Below are positions 8,109 to 16,629 of a stretch of 43,196 nucleotides of DNA, one piece after another (the first letter of the stretch is position 1; each line of letters starts with the position of its first letter). The notes beneath the pieces are model-generated. The model searched no databases, was not told the origin of the DNA, and worked only from the letters and a program-made list of their open reading frames with translations. A program made the position numbers and the translations under genes. This DNA comes from Candidatus Saccharimonadota bacterium (GTDB lineage: Bacteria; Patescibacteriota; Saccharimonadia; Saccharimonadales; UBA4665), in contig JAGQNT010000177.1 in assembly GCA_020427965.1 (NCBI GenBank), forward strand, positions 1 through 43,196, written 5' to 3'.

Positions 8109-9125
8109 GACACGCTTTGCGCGAAGTGACGCAACGACTGAGGCCCCTATCACAAAAAGCCCAGTTCCTCCCGTTACAAATTCTGGTATTTCAAAGATGA
8201 CTGAGCCTAGCATCGAGACCGCCAACACCCCGATAGCGTAATGAGCCCCATGCTCCAAATAGCGATACGCCTCTAGGGTGCCACGCCGTACCATATAGAC
8301 CGTCATTGACCTGACCCAGAGCGCACCAATACCAAGCCCGGCCGCAATTAAAATAATGTCGCTACTAATCGCAAAAGCACCAAGGACACCATCAAGAGAA
8401 AAGCTGGCATCTAGCACCTGCAGATATACGAACATAGTAAAAGCTGCCCAGCCTACATAGTGCTTTGACTCACTCGTGGAGCGCGTCAAGAAGTTGATAG
8501 CGTACATAATGCCCTGAATTGCCAGGTACGTCATGATCCCAATCAGACCGGCCCGTAGTGTTTCGGTGGCGTGCTCATTACCAGGCAACCACGAGATGCC
8601 AAGCACCACCAACGTCGTCATCGCCAGTGGTGTCCACCATGCGCCTAAATGATTCATGGGTCGTTCCAACCACTCAATCCAGTGGTGCTTCTTGTCTTCT
8701 TCGATAAAGAAATGAAGACAGAGCATGAGTAAAAATGAACCACCAAAGGCTGTAATCGTCGGGTGTGCCAGTTCGAGTTTGTGAGCGTACACTTCGGGAT
8801 GATTGAGTGCCAGATCAATCACATCGTGCCACGGCAAATGAGCCGTAAGGGCAACGATTAACACCGGGAAGACTAGTCGCATCCCAAAGATGGCTATCAA
8901 AATACCGACGGTCAAAAATAGTTGCTGCCACAGTGGCGATAGTTTTTTGAGTATCTTGGCGTTGACCACCGCATTGTCGAAACTAAAAGTGATCTCGATG
9001 ACAATCAGCGTCAGGAGCGGTGCAAGCGCGCCAAAACCCAGATAATATAACACCGTCAACGTGACAATCGCCGACGTAATGATAGACCAGCTGAAATGTT
9101 TGAGATGTTCTCGCACTCTAGTCAT
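8106..9125 (-). CDS. DUF475 / TerC-superfamily integral membrane protein
   Basis: About 339 residues with some nine hydrophobic segments. Two acidic signature motifs in helices are typical of the TerC/DUF475 superfamily: EITFSFDNAVVNAKIL near the N-terminus and DASFSLDGVLGAFAIS in the second half. TerC-like proteins are linked to metal export (Mn2+) and tellurite resistance; for DUF475 the role is unproven. The frame is open to 9194, but the ATG at 9125 (MTRVREHLKHFSW) fits the family start better. It follows TATGAT/AGG closely, so the start is not certain. Confidence 0.85.
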   Translation of the reverse strand: MTRVREHLKHFSWSIITSAIVTLTVLYYLGFGALAPLLTLIVIEITFSFDNAVVNAKILKKLSPLWQQLFLTVGILIAIFGMRLVFPVLIVALTAHLPWHDVIDLALNHPEVYAHKLELAHPTITAFGGSFLLMLCLHFFIEEDKKHHWIEWLERPMNHLGAWWTPLAMTTLVVLGISWLPGNEHATETLRAGLIGIMTYLAIQGIMYAINFLTRSTSESKHYVGWAAFTMFVYLQVLDASFSLDGVLGAFAISSDIILIAAGLGIGALWVRSMTVYMVRRGTLEAYRYLEHGAHYAIGVLAVSMLGSVIFEIPEFVTGGTGLFVIGASVVASLRAKRV

Positions 9126-9234
9126 CCTATCATAAGCGTTCTGCACAGCTACATTGCAGTTCCCGGCCCCAGACGATACAATAAATGACAACAATGTGGA
9201 CTTCTAACACTCTTGGGGCCGATAAGCACTCGTC

Positions 9235-10206
9235 GTGGATCAGTTAACACTCCTTATCGAGATTTTGATTTTTGTCGGTTTTTCCGGCCTTTGCTCTGGG
9301 CTGAATGTTTCACTGCTAGCCTTAGATCTAGCCGATTTGCAGCGCAAGGCCAAGCTTGGTAACAAAGCAGCTAAGCGCGTCCTGCCGCTGCGTCGTAACA
9401 GTCACCTAACTTTGGCCGCCATTCTGCTCGTGAATGTGGGTGCTGTGTCGGCCACGTCGCTCGTGCTAGAGCACGAATTTAATGGCCTGATCGCGGGCAT
9501 CATCACCACCCTGTTGATCGTGGTTTTTGGTGAAATATTTCCGCAAGCCCTCCTCAGTAAGCGTGCACTCTTTTATATGTCGCTGGCGACGCCGCTCCTG
9601 AAAGTAATGATCTTTATCACCTATCCGATCGCCAAGCCCTTGCAGCTCTTATTAGACCGTCTGTTTGGCGCCGAACAACATCAACTACAGAGCCGTCGCG
9701 AGCTGGGAATCATGATCAGCGAACACCTAGGTCACCAGGAAAGCGAGCTTGATGAAGACGAGGTAGAGATTATCAAAGGCGCCTTGCAGCTGAGTGAAAA
9801 ACGAGTCCGAGATATTATGATGCCGATTAGTGACGTCTACTGGCTAACACCAGAAACCGTATTAACCGAAGCAAAAGTAGACGAACTCAAGGCAACCGGC
9901 TATAGCCGTATTCCGATATTTAACAAAAAGCTGACCCAGTGTTACGGCGTAATGCTGGTGAAAGAATTGATCGACGTCGATTTTGATGAAGAACACGTAG
10001 TGGTTGGAGATTTGGCCCTGTATCCGTCCCAGCTCGTCGGTAATATGACCGCACTAGACACAATGTTCCGAAAGTTTATTGGCGCCCAGACGCACTTGAT
10101 CCCGATTGAAAAAGAAGACAGCATCGTCGGCATCGTAACTATCGAAGACTTGATTGAGGAAATTCTAGGGCACGAAATCCAGGACGAAACTGACCGCAGG
10201 CGCTAG
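9235..10206 (+). CDS. CNNM-type transporter with CBS domains (HlyC/CorC-like)
   Basis: 323 residues starting at GTG. The DUF21/CNNM transmembrane domain (about residues 1-165) contains a helix with GLNVSLLALDLADL and, later, GEIFPQALLSKRA. A linker with DEVEIIKGALQLSEKRVRDIMMPISDV leads into a pair of CBS domains (about 185-310), ending VGIVTIEDLIEEILGHEI. Family members (CorC, MpfA, CNNM) transport or regulate Mg2+ or other divalent cations. Compared with longer homologues, the C-terminal CorC_HlyC domain is missing. It is transcribed divergently from the DUF475 gene, and both encode putative ion-handling membrane proteins. Confidence 0.88.
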   Translation: MDQLTLLIEILIFVGFSGLCSGLNVSLLALDLADLQRKAKLGNKAAKRVLPLRRNSHLTLAAILLVNVGAVSATSLVLEHEFNGLIAGIITTLLIVVFGEIFPQALLSKRALFYMSLATPLLKVMIFITYPIAKPLQLLLDRLFGAEQHQLQSRRELGIMISEHLGHQESELDEDEVEIIKGALQLSEKRVRDIMMPISDVYWLTPETVLTEAKVDELKATGYSRIPIFNKKLTQCYGVMLVKELIDVDFDEEHVVVGDLALYPSQLVGNMTALDTMFRKFIGAQTHLIPIEKEDSIVGIVTIEDLIEEILGHEIQDETDRRR

Positions 10207-10207
10207 T

Positions 10208-10591
10208 TTACAGGCCGCCCTCGCGAGCGCCAGGACAACCTTCTCTCTCTAGGAGAGCGGCTGATGCTGGATCGGCCGACATAAATGTAGGTGATAACAA
10301 ACCATGGCGGTGGACTTCCAGCCTTAAAACCGATGGTGTTTGGTAGTTTGCGTCAATTGGCACAATGTCTAGACCATAATCCGATGGGTACACCGCAGCG
10401 TTTTCAAGGGGATCATATGGTGTACCTGCTAGACACTTACTGTCATCAGTATACTGACGAACGTAACTGGGGACTGCCTTGAAATTATCAACCTCCCAGG
10501 CGACGCCAAGCATGAAAATCACTGCGCTGAGCGCAGCGCCAGCTTCTTTGAGGGTCCACCTGTTGTGGGAATGTAATCTGTTGTGATGCAT
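10208..10591 (-). CDS. single-pass membrane/secreted protein, hypothetical
   Basis: 127 residues with one N-terminal hydrophobic helix (AGAALSAVIFMLGVAWEV) after a His-rich start, then a soluble exported part with two Cys. No family recognised. The promoter looks unusually clear: TTGACA - 17 nt - CATTAT, with the ATG 7 nt after the -10 box. The transcript is probably leaderless, which supports this start. Its stop lies 1 bp from the stop of the convergent CNNM gene. Confidence 0.6.
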   Translation of the reverse strand: MHHNRLHSHNRWTLKEAGAALSAVIFMLGVAWEVDNFKAVPSYVRQYTDDSKCLAGTPYDPLENAAVYPSDYGLDIVPIDANYQTPSVLRLEVHRHGLLSPTFMSADPASAALLEREGCPGAREGGL

Positions 10592-10694
10592 GGACGATAT
10601 AATGCTTTATTGTTCACATCTTGTCAATTCTGCAATGTGGTGATGCCTCTGTAGGTGTCGACGTGGCTGGCTGCCAGATCTAGCCTACAGAGGA

Positions 10695-11162
10695 TTAGGG
10701 CATTCCTCCTTGGTTGTTGTTGTCGACCTCGGGTGGGTCAAGTGGATGATGCGCAAACGACACGTGGTGGTTCCATAGCCAATTAAAGATGGCTGAACTC
10801 CCCAACGCACCGAAAAACGCCGCGATTGGCCACATGTCGGTGCGACTGTACACCTTGAGTGCCAGCGAAAAGATGCCTGCGCCCACGATGTTTCCGGCCA
10901 TAAACAGCCACCAGCGCCGCACCCAGCCCTGCATCGTCGGGTGGCGGTCGCGCCACGTCACGGTGTGGTGCAGAAAGAAGTTAGTCTGACCACCAACCAG
11001 ATAACCGACAAAAGCCGCCAGCCCCAGGCTCACATCAGATACCAAGAGCATCTGCTGCGTGCCGTAGTTGGTCATGACGGACACGATGCCCATCGCAACG
11101 AACACTAGCTTGCGGACAAACCTGCGCTCGACGTAGCGCGTATACGCTTCGTGCCAAGGCAC
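10695..11162 (-). CDS. GtrA-like membrane protein
   Basis: 155 residues, four transmembrane helices. The arrangement is typical of GtrA: FVAMGIVSVMTNYGTQQMLL, then AAFVGYLVGGQTNFFLHHTVTW, then FMAGNIVGAGIFSLAL, then GALGSSAIFNWLWNHHVSF. GtrA proteins are thought to help move undecaprenyl-phosphate-linked sugars across the membrane for cell-surface glycan synthesis. The start is GTG, with AGGTGG 8 nt upstream; the nearby ATG is in another frame. The Pro/Asn-rich C-terminus is cytoplasmic or exposed. Confidence 0.85.
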   Translation of the reverse strand: MPWHEAYTRYVERRFVRKLVFVAMGIVSVMTNYGTQQMLLVSDVSLGLAAFVGYLVGGQTNFFLHHTVTWRDRHPTMQGWVRRWWLFMAGNIVGAGIFSLALKVYSRTDMWPIAAFFGALGSSAIFNWLWNHHVSFAHHPLDPPEVDNNNQGGMP

Positions 11163-11270
11163 TCATCTCACCACCTTTCCAATGTTGTAGGAACTTCTCA
11201 AACCAAGTCTGAGCCCATACCACCCTATCACAAATTCGCTAAAGAAGTTAGTCAAATATTCATCGCTACA

Positions 11271-11462
11271 CTATCGATTAGGGGCTGTAAAACCGACGAT
11301 AGCAATGATGAGCGTTGCTGTTGCGACTAGCAGAAGCAGTATGTGTGCCGGTATCTCGGGTCGAATAATCGCCAGGAGTGCGCTCCCAATCCAGATGAGC
11401 GCAATAACACCAGCAGTGTAGGGATAGCGCATCTGTAAAACCCACTGTTTTAGATTGCTCAT
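11271..11462 (-). CDS. small two-helix membrane protein, 63 aa
   Basis: Two hydrophobic helices (TAGVIALIWIGSALLAII and AHILLLLVATATLIIAIVGF) separated by RPEIP. Its ATG overlaps the stop of the UbiB-like gene (ATGA), so it is translationally coupled and forms one transcript with it. The function is unknown; proximity suggests a membrane partner of the kinase-like protein. Confidence 0.7.
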   Translation of the reverse strand: MSNLKQWVLQMRYPYTAGVIALIWIGSALLAIIRPEIPAHILLLLVATATLIIAIVGFTAPNR

Positions 11463-12904
11463 GCAAAACCTCCTTTGGTGATGAATCCGTACATATGCCG
11501 ATCATTTTCGGCGATTGTGGTGAGCCAATTTGCGGCTACTTCAAAAGCCCTTTCGTCTGTCATTTCAGGTTGACGAGGCTGATCGACTCCATCCCGCAAG
11601 GCCTGTCGGTAAACGCGGCTGGTTATACCATGCATTAGTGCAAAATTTACCTGACCATCGTGTGCTTCCCCAATCGCCCGGATCATAGAAGCGAACATGC
11701 TCATTGAGCGCTGTTGCATGACATTCTCTTTTGAAATTCGTATGCCAAGCTTATTGCCACTATTTATCACCTGATCAAATAGGCGTGATACTCGTCGTTC
11801 GGTCAGATAGTGTTTTATCTGGCCGTCATTGGTGAGGTTCTTAAAATAATTGTCGATAAAACCTTCCAGCGAGCCTATGTAGTTGTCGGCAAACTCGCGG
11901 GCGACGATCTGCAATGCGTCATGCAGTTCAACATCAAAAAAAGCTAACATCGAGGTTGCAAACGATCCGGCATCAAAACGGTCCTCGTAAATTTTTACGT
12001 ATTCGCCCATGACATTTACGACAGCTGCTTTGTTTGACGGAGCGCGACTAACCATCCCGAAATCGATCAGCGCAACTTTGTCGTTCGGTAAAAGCCTGAT
12101 GTTCCCTGGATGCGGATCCGCCATGTTGTAATCTGCGTACAACATTGAGTCAAGAAACTCTTCGCCGAGCTCTTCGAGCTGCGACCAAACGTTAGAGCCG
12201 GTTGCGTCAAATACAATCCGATCTATCTGCTCACCATTACTCTGACGTAGCATGGCTTCGGCGAGTGAAATACCGCCAACATAATCCTGTACCAGGATGT
12301 GATCGGAGCTTAGCTGCACGTATGATCGAGGTATGACAAGTGTGTTTCTCCTTTCGAAAAAAGAACGCTGCCATTCAGCATTTTGGACTTCTCGCCGATA
12401 GTTTGTCTCGGCAATGGTTGTACGCGAAAACTCCTGCGCAATGGCCAGCGGATCAACGATGGCCCTGCGCGTGAACCAGCTGGTAATTCTTGCAATACTA
12501 TTAAGTATTCGTAGATCTTGGCGAAGTGTTTTGCGTACAGAGGGTCGAAGGATCTTTACTACTACATCTTGTCCTGTCCTGAGCTGACCACGGTAGACCT
12601 GGCCGTATGATCCCCCTGCGAATGGCTGATAATCAATCCAGGCGAACTCTTGAACTGAACGACCCAACTCTTGGTTGACATCAATCGCCTCAAATGGCAC
12701 GTGTTCGTAAACTAAGTCTGCCCTGGCTCCCTCCACTAGATGTTTTGTCGTTTCGTGGACGGCAAGCATTTGGATAAATTTAATGTACACTCCACCTAGG
12801 CGCTCGCATTCTTCCAGTAGGACCGACTGCCAGTTGTATGATTCGAATAGGCGCGCCATTACAACGCGACTAGATGCAAGAAAGACTTGCCTTAAACGCC
12901 TCAT
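11459..12904 (-). CDS. ABC1/UbiB (AarF) family atypical kinase-like protein
   Basis: 481 residues. Family hallmarks are a GGVYIKFIQML block standing in for the KxGQ N-terminal motif, an Ala/Gly-rich loop FAGGSYGQVYRG instead of a normal P-loop, invariant Lys117 in VVVKILRP, a MADPHPGNI catalytic loop and ALIDFGMV as the metal-binding DFG equivalent. UbiB proteins hydrolyse ATP and support ubiquinone or other prenyl-lipid metabolism. No quinone pathway is visible here, so the lipid substrate is unknown. The start is fixed by the 51-aa gene that ends 1 nt upstream. It is the middle gene of a three-gene operon flanked by tiny two-helix membrane proteins. Confidence 0.87.
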   Translation of the reverse strand: MRRLRQVFLASSRVVMARLFESYNWQSVLLEECERLGGVYIKFIQMLAVHETTKHLVEGARADLVYEHVPFEAIDVNQELGRSVQEFAWIDYQPFAGGSYGQVYRGQLRTGQDVVVKILRPSVRKTLRQDLRILNSIARITSWFTRRAIVDPLAIAQEFSRTTIAETNYRREVQNAEWQRSFFERRNTLVIPRSYVQLSSDHILVQDYVGGISLAEAMLRQSNGEQIDRIVFDATGSNVWSQLEELGEEFLDSMLYADYNMADPHPGNIRLLPNDKVALIDFGMVSRAPSNKAAVVNVMGEYVKIYEDRFDAGSFATSMLAFFDVELHDALQIVAREFADNYIGSLEGFIDNYFKNLTNDGQIKHYLTERRVSRLFDQVINSGNKLGIRISKENVMQQRSMSMFASMIRAIGEAHDGQVNFALMHGITSRVYRQALRDGVDQPRQPEMTDERAFEVAANWLTTIAENDRHMYGFITKGGFA

Positions 12905-12905
12905 C

Positions 12906-13061
12906 CTAGCGTCCCCTCTGAAATCCGATCAAGAACAAAAGAATCGTCATGACTAATACCAGCACCGCTAGAAACAAGCCATCCGCATCCGTCTTAACCG
13001 CCAGTAGCAGTACTGCAACCCAAATTGCCACGATACTCGCAAACACGAATGCGTACCTCAT
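12906..13061 (-). CDS. tiny two-helix membrane protein, 51 aa
   Basis: A short ORF from an ATG at 13061 to a TAG one base before the UbiB-like start. The sequence has two hydrophobic helices (VFASIVAIWVAVLLLAV and LFLAVLVLVMTILLFLIGF) separated by KTDADG and ends RGR. A -10 box TATACT (13073-13068) lies 6 nt before the ATG, so the message is probably leaderless and this is the first gene of the UbiB operon. It has the same layout as the 63-aa protein at the other end of the operon. The function is unknown. Confidence 0.65.
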   Translation of the reverse strand: MRYAFVFASIVAIWVAVLLLAVKTDADGLFLAVLVLVMTILLFLIGFQRGR

Positions 13062-13099
13062 ATTCGCAGTATATCATCCGCAAGACTATACTGAGTAGT
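13062..13099. promoter_or_regulatory. divergent overlapping promoters, both leaderless
   Basis: Plus strand: TATACT at 13087-13092, with the rarA ATG 7 nt later. Minus strand: TATACT at 13073-13068, with the ATG of the 51-aa gene 6 nt later. The two -10 boxes are only 13 bp apart, so the polymerases must compete. Confidence 0.55.
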
Positions 13100-14266
13100 A
13101 TGGATGTGAGACCGTTGGCCGAGCGTATGCGGCCACAAACACTTAAGGAAGTGCTCGGGCAAGAGCACCTAACGGCCGTGGGTAAAATTATCCATGAAAT
13201 TATCGACAAGCAACAGCCGACCAGTCTAATCTTGTGGGGGCCGCCGGGTAGCGGCAAGACTACGCTGGCACGGATTATCGCCAACGAAACCGAAGCGGAG
13301 TTTATAGAACTTAGTGCCGTCACTGCGGGTAAGGCTGACGTGACGAAGACGGTCATCCATGCGGAACAGAACCAACGCCTGGGCATGCGAACCATTCTGT
13401 TTGTTGATGAGATTCACCGCTTTAACAAGGCCCAGCAAGACGCCTTTTTGCCCCACGTCGAGGCGGGCACCATCATCTTGATTGGCGCCACTACCGAAAA
13501 CCCCAGCTTCGAGGTCATTACACCCCTGTTAAGCCGCTCGAGAGTGTTAGTCTTGGAACCCCTCGATAAAACTGCCATTACCACCGTCATCAAGCGAGCC
13601 GCAAAGGAACTCAAACTAACTGCCAAACGACTACCTGTCAAGAGTATTGATCTGCTGGCAGAACTGTCCGGGGGCGACGCCAGAGTGGCTCTAGGCAACC
13701 TGGAACTCGCCGTACAGCTGACCGACAAAAATATCACACCAGAGGTGGTTAAAACGGCCGCCCAAAAGCGCATCCCCGGCTACGACAAGGCGGGTGAGCA
13801 ACACTACAACATCATCAGCGCGTTCATAAAAAGCCTGCGCGGCTCTTCGGTCGAGGGTGCGCTGTATTACATGGCCCGGATGTTACAAGCTGGCGAAGAT
13901 CCCAAGTTTATCGCCCGTCGCATGGTGGTCTTTGCATCAGAAGACATTGGTCTGGCCGGCAACGGCGGTCTATCAATTGCAGTCGCGACCTTCCAGGCCG
14001 TCGAGCGCATCGGCTTGCCCGAATGTGAATACAATCTATACCACTGCGCCGTTGCGCTGGCTCGTTCCAAAAAGTCACGGGAAGTAACAGATCTGATGAG
14101 CCACTACAAGCAGTTGGCACGCCAATACCCAGACTCACCCGTACCCTTACACCTCCGTAACGCGCCAACCAAACTCATGAAAGACCTTGGGTACAATCAA
14201 GGCTACCAGTGGCAAGCAGACTTTAAACCCGACCAGGGGTTTCTACCCGATGAGGTTAGTAGTTAA
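13100..14266 (+). CDS. rarA: replication-associated recombination protein A (RarA/MgsA AAA ATPase)
   Basis: 388 residues. N-terminal MDVRPLAERMRPQTLKEVLGQEHL, Walker A GPPGSGKTT, Walker B LFVDEIHRFNKAQQD, sensor 1 GATTENPSF, and the tetramerisation region with KSLRGSSVEGALYYMARML and DIGLA. RarA acts at stalled replication forks and interacts with SSB. The ATG at 13100 is chosen because it matches the family N-terminus and lies 7 nt after a TATACT box. The open frame to 13025 overlaps the divergent promoter. The last 4 bp overlap the convergent Nudix gene. Confidence 0.95.
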   Translation: MDVRPLAERMRPQTLKEVLGQEHLTAVGKIIHEIIDKQQPTSLILWGPPGSGKTTLARIIANETEAEFIELSAVTAGKADVTKTVIHAEQNQRLGMRTILFVDEIHRFNKAQQDAFLPHVEAGTIILIGATTENPSFEVITPLLSRSRVLVLEPLDKTAITTVIKRAAKELKLTAKRLPVKSIDLLAELSGGDARVALGNLELAVQLTDKNITPEVVKTAAQKRIPGYDKAGEQHYNIISAFIKSLRGSSVEGALYYMARMLQAGEDPKFIARRMVVFASEDIGLAGNGGLSIAVATFQAVERIGLPECEYNLYHCAVALARSKKSREVTDLMSHYKQLARQYPDSPVPLHLRNAPTKLMKDLGYNQGYQWQADFKPDQGFLPDEVSS

Positions 14267-14688
14267 TCAATTAGCTCGCGCAGCACAAGTTCTGGAATGA
14301 CTTCGTGGCCTACAATCGAACCCATAGCCACAACCCCAACGTCTCGCGATGTTACGAGCTTGTTTTCTTCAATCTCGCCACGTGGCGTTGGCTGGCCAGA
14401 CAAGTTATTCACTAAATAGACGTCCATCGTGACGTGTGTTTGCGATTCCTCTTCTCCGGCTGCAATAGCCTCGTAACGACCCAGCAAACTCAAGTCTTCT
14501 GGTCGGACATCCAAACCCTGCTCTTCTTTTAGTTCGCGAATCAGTGCCTGAGTTGGCATCTCGCCAGACTCTAGCTTGCCACCAGGGGCGACAAAGTCAG
14601 TTTTGCCCTTACTGCGAGACACTAGCAGTTTTTTATCGATGATAATGGCAGCACCTGCCTTGTGTATGTATTGTGGTGATTCACTCAT
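14263..14688 (-). CDS. Nudix hydrolase
   Basis: 141 residues with a complete Nudix box: G-x5-E-x7-RELKEEQGL, i.e. GKLESGE followed by seven residues and RELKEEQGL, preceded by FVAPG. Such enzymes hydrolyse nucleoside diphosphates linked to another moiety, using Mg2+. The substrate is unknown; a housecleaning (MutT-like) role is possible. TATACT at 14701-14696 lies 7 nt before the ATG, indicating a leaderless transcript. Convergent with rarA (4-bp overlap). Confidence 0.88.
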   Translation of the reverse strand: MSESPQYIHKAGAAIIIDKKLLVSRSKGKTDFVAPGGKLESGEMPTQALIRELKEEQGLDVRPEDLSLLGRYEAIAAGEEESQTHVTMDVYLVNNLSGQPTPRGEIEENKLVTSRDVGVVAMGSIVGHEVIPELVLRELID

Positions 14689-14745
14689 GACATGCAGTAT
14701 AGCGCCTTTTGGGACATGGCGTAAGGATGTATAATCGTAAGCAGC

Positions 14746-15648
14746 ATGGGAGCACTACTAGAGACTCACGGTCTGACTAAGATATACTCCGGGACGAAAT
14801 TGCCCGCTCTCGACGGTTTGTCGCTAAAAGTTGATGCTGGCGAAGTCTATGGTTTCTTGGGTGCCAATGGCGCCGGTAAATCGACCACCATCCGAACCCT
14901 ACTGAACTTCATACAGCCCAGCGGTGGTTCGGCATCTATTTTTGGGCTCGATAGCGTCAAAGATACTGTTAAGATCCACCGGCAGATTGGCTATCTCTCT
15001 GGTGATGTCGCCCTGTACCCAAAGGTTACGGGGGCTCAGTTGTTTGAATATCTTGCTAAACTTCAAGGTGGCATCGACAAGACCCATCTCAGCAATCTGA
15101 TAGATCGTTTCGAGGCACAGATTGCTAAACCAATCGGTACATTATCCAAAGGCAATCGGCAAAAAATTGGCCTGATTCAAGCCCTGATGCACCAACCAAA
15201 GCTACTCATCCTCGACGAACCGACCAGTGGTCTAGATCCATTAATGCAAGAACGTTTTTACGAAGTTATCCGCGACGCCAAGAAAGCTGGTGCGGCGGTA
15301 TTTTTGAGTAGCCACAGCCTACCGGAGGCCCAGCACATGTGCGACCGCGTGGGTATCATTCGCGCTGGCAAATTACTCCGTGAAGCAACCGTCGCAGAAT
15401 TAACTGCTGATGTAAAACCGTTGTTCGCCGTAGTGTTCAAAAAGGACATTACCAAAGCGGCACTTGAAAAACAACAGACGCTAGAAGTACTCAGTCTGCA
15501 TGGTTCATCGGCGCGGCTGCGAACAGTTGGCTCAATACAGGCCGCCCTCAAAACGCTCGCCACTTTTGATATTTTGTCGATGACTGTCGAAGACGATCAG
15601 CTAGAAGACCAGTTTATGACCTACTACGAAAGCGAGACGGCCTCATGA
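14746..15648 (+). CDS. ABC transporter ATP-binding protein
   Basis: 300 residues with Walker A GANGAGKST, Q-loop region, a signature LSKGNRQKIGL (variant of LSGGQ), Walker B LLILDEPTSGLDP and the H-loop SSHSL. The C-terminal ~80 residues resemble the extension in CcmA/YxlF/BcrA-type exporters. It pairs with the permease gene that overlaps by 4 bp. TATAAT at 14730-14735 lies 10 nt before the ATG, leaving almost no leader and no ribosome binding site. The likely role is an antibiotic/lipid or peptide exporter; the substrate is unknown. Confidence 0.92.
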   Translation: MGALLETHGLTKIYSGTKLPALDGLSLKVDAGEVYGFLGANGAGKSTTIRTLLNFIQPSGGSASIFGLDSVKDTVKIHRQIGYLSGDVALYPKVTGAQLFEYLAKLQGGIDKTHLSNLIDRFEAQIAKPIGTLSKGNRQKIGLIQALMHQPKLLILDEPTSGLDPLMQERFYEVIRDAKKAGAAVFLSSHSLPEAQHMCDRVGIIRAGKLLREATVAELTADVKPLFAVVFKKDITKAALEKQQTLEVLSLHGSSARLRTVGSIQAALKTLATFDILSMTVEDDQLEDQFMTYYESETAS

Positions 15649-16439
15649 AAGCGATGATCCTATGGGAGCTGAGTCGGCGCAAGATTTCCTTGCTGTGGTG
15701 GGTAATCGGCGTCACAGCCCTGGTAGCCCTGACTGTTTTATCGTACGCTGCCGTCAAAGATCAGGCTTCACAGCTCGACCAAGCATTTGGCTCTATTTCT
15801 AGCGGCGCCAGCTCCTTCGTTGGGACCTCCGACCTATTTTCTCCAGAGGGTTACCTCAATTCCAACCTGTACTACATCACCTTGCCTATTTTGTATATTA
15901 TCTTGGTCTTGAACCTAGCCAGCAGCTTGTTGGGCAAGGAAGAAAACGATGCAACATTAGAGCTGTTACTTAGTCGACCGATCAGTCGCGGACGTTTGCT
16001 GGCTGCCAAGGCAACAGCTGGCATGCTATCTCTGTTCTTGGTTGGCGGAGTCGCAACGCTCGCCACTATTATTTGTGCCAAAATCATTGGCATGGACATA
16101 GCTATGGGCGGGCTCGTATTGACTAGCGTCGTTACGGTATTGTTCGCCGGCACTTTTGGCGCCATTAGCTTTGCCATGCTTGCCGCTAGCCAGGCTACTC
16201 GCCGTTTCGCTACCCTCACTGCCATCTTACTCAGTTTCGGCGGCTATATAATCACCTCTCTGGCCGGGTTGGTCTCTTGGCTGGGAACGCCCGCTAAGTT
16301 TTTGCCCTATCACTACTTTGACACCGAAAAGATGCTGCAGGGCACATTACCGCTCGGTATTGTCATATACATCATCGGCGCTTTTGGAATCGCCAAGCTC
16401 GTGGGCTATATAGGTTTTCGTCGTCGAGATATAGGCTGA
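15645..16439 (+). CDS. ABC-2 type transporter permease
   Basis: 264 residues with six predicted transmembrane helices and the layout of ABC-2 permeases: a first helix WWVIGVTALVALTVLSYAAV, a large external loop, then a cytoplasmic LGKEENDATLELLLSRPISRGRLLAAKA coupling segment, which is diagnostic of the NosY/YhaP-like group. It starts within the stop of the ATPase gene (ATGA), so the two are translationally coupled and form a half-transporter pair. Confidence 0.9.
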   Translation: MKAMILWELSRRKISLLWWVIGVTALVALTVLSYAAVKDQASQLDQAFGSISSGASSFVGTSDLFSPEGYLNSNLYYITLPILYIILVLNLASSLLGKEENDATLELLLSRPISRGRLLAAKATAGMLSLFLVGGVATLATIICAKIIGMDIAMGGLVLTSVVTVLFAGTFGAISFAMLAASQATRRFATLTAILLSFGGYIITSLAGLVSWLGTPAKFLPYHYFDTEKMLQGTLPLGIVIYIIGAFGIAKLVGYIGFRRRDIG

Positions 16440-16569
16440 ATAACGTTTGTGGCTAGATAAGTCACTTATGTATGTTATTTCACTGTTACTATGTGATAGT
16501 CTAGGAGACAATGTGGGTAAGTAGCGACATGCTACGGGGGCGTATTCTAAGTGAGCAAACATGGGCATA

Positions 16570-16598
16570 TTGACAAAATGCTTATGTTAGTGTACAAT
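16570..16598 (+). promoter_or_regulatory. strong sigma70-type promoter
   Basis: TTGACA (16570-16575), 17-nt spacer, TACAAT (16593-16598). It drives the LPxTG-like gene at 16630, which has AGGAGG 9-10 nt before its ATG. The spacer contains ATGCTTATGTTA, a motif related to GCTTATGC/GCATAAGC seen near several other surface-protein genes. Confidence 0.8.
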
Positions 16599-16629
16599 AC
16601 CATTACTAGTGGTTAGGAGGACTCGACTT

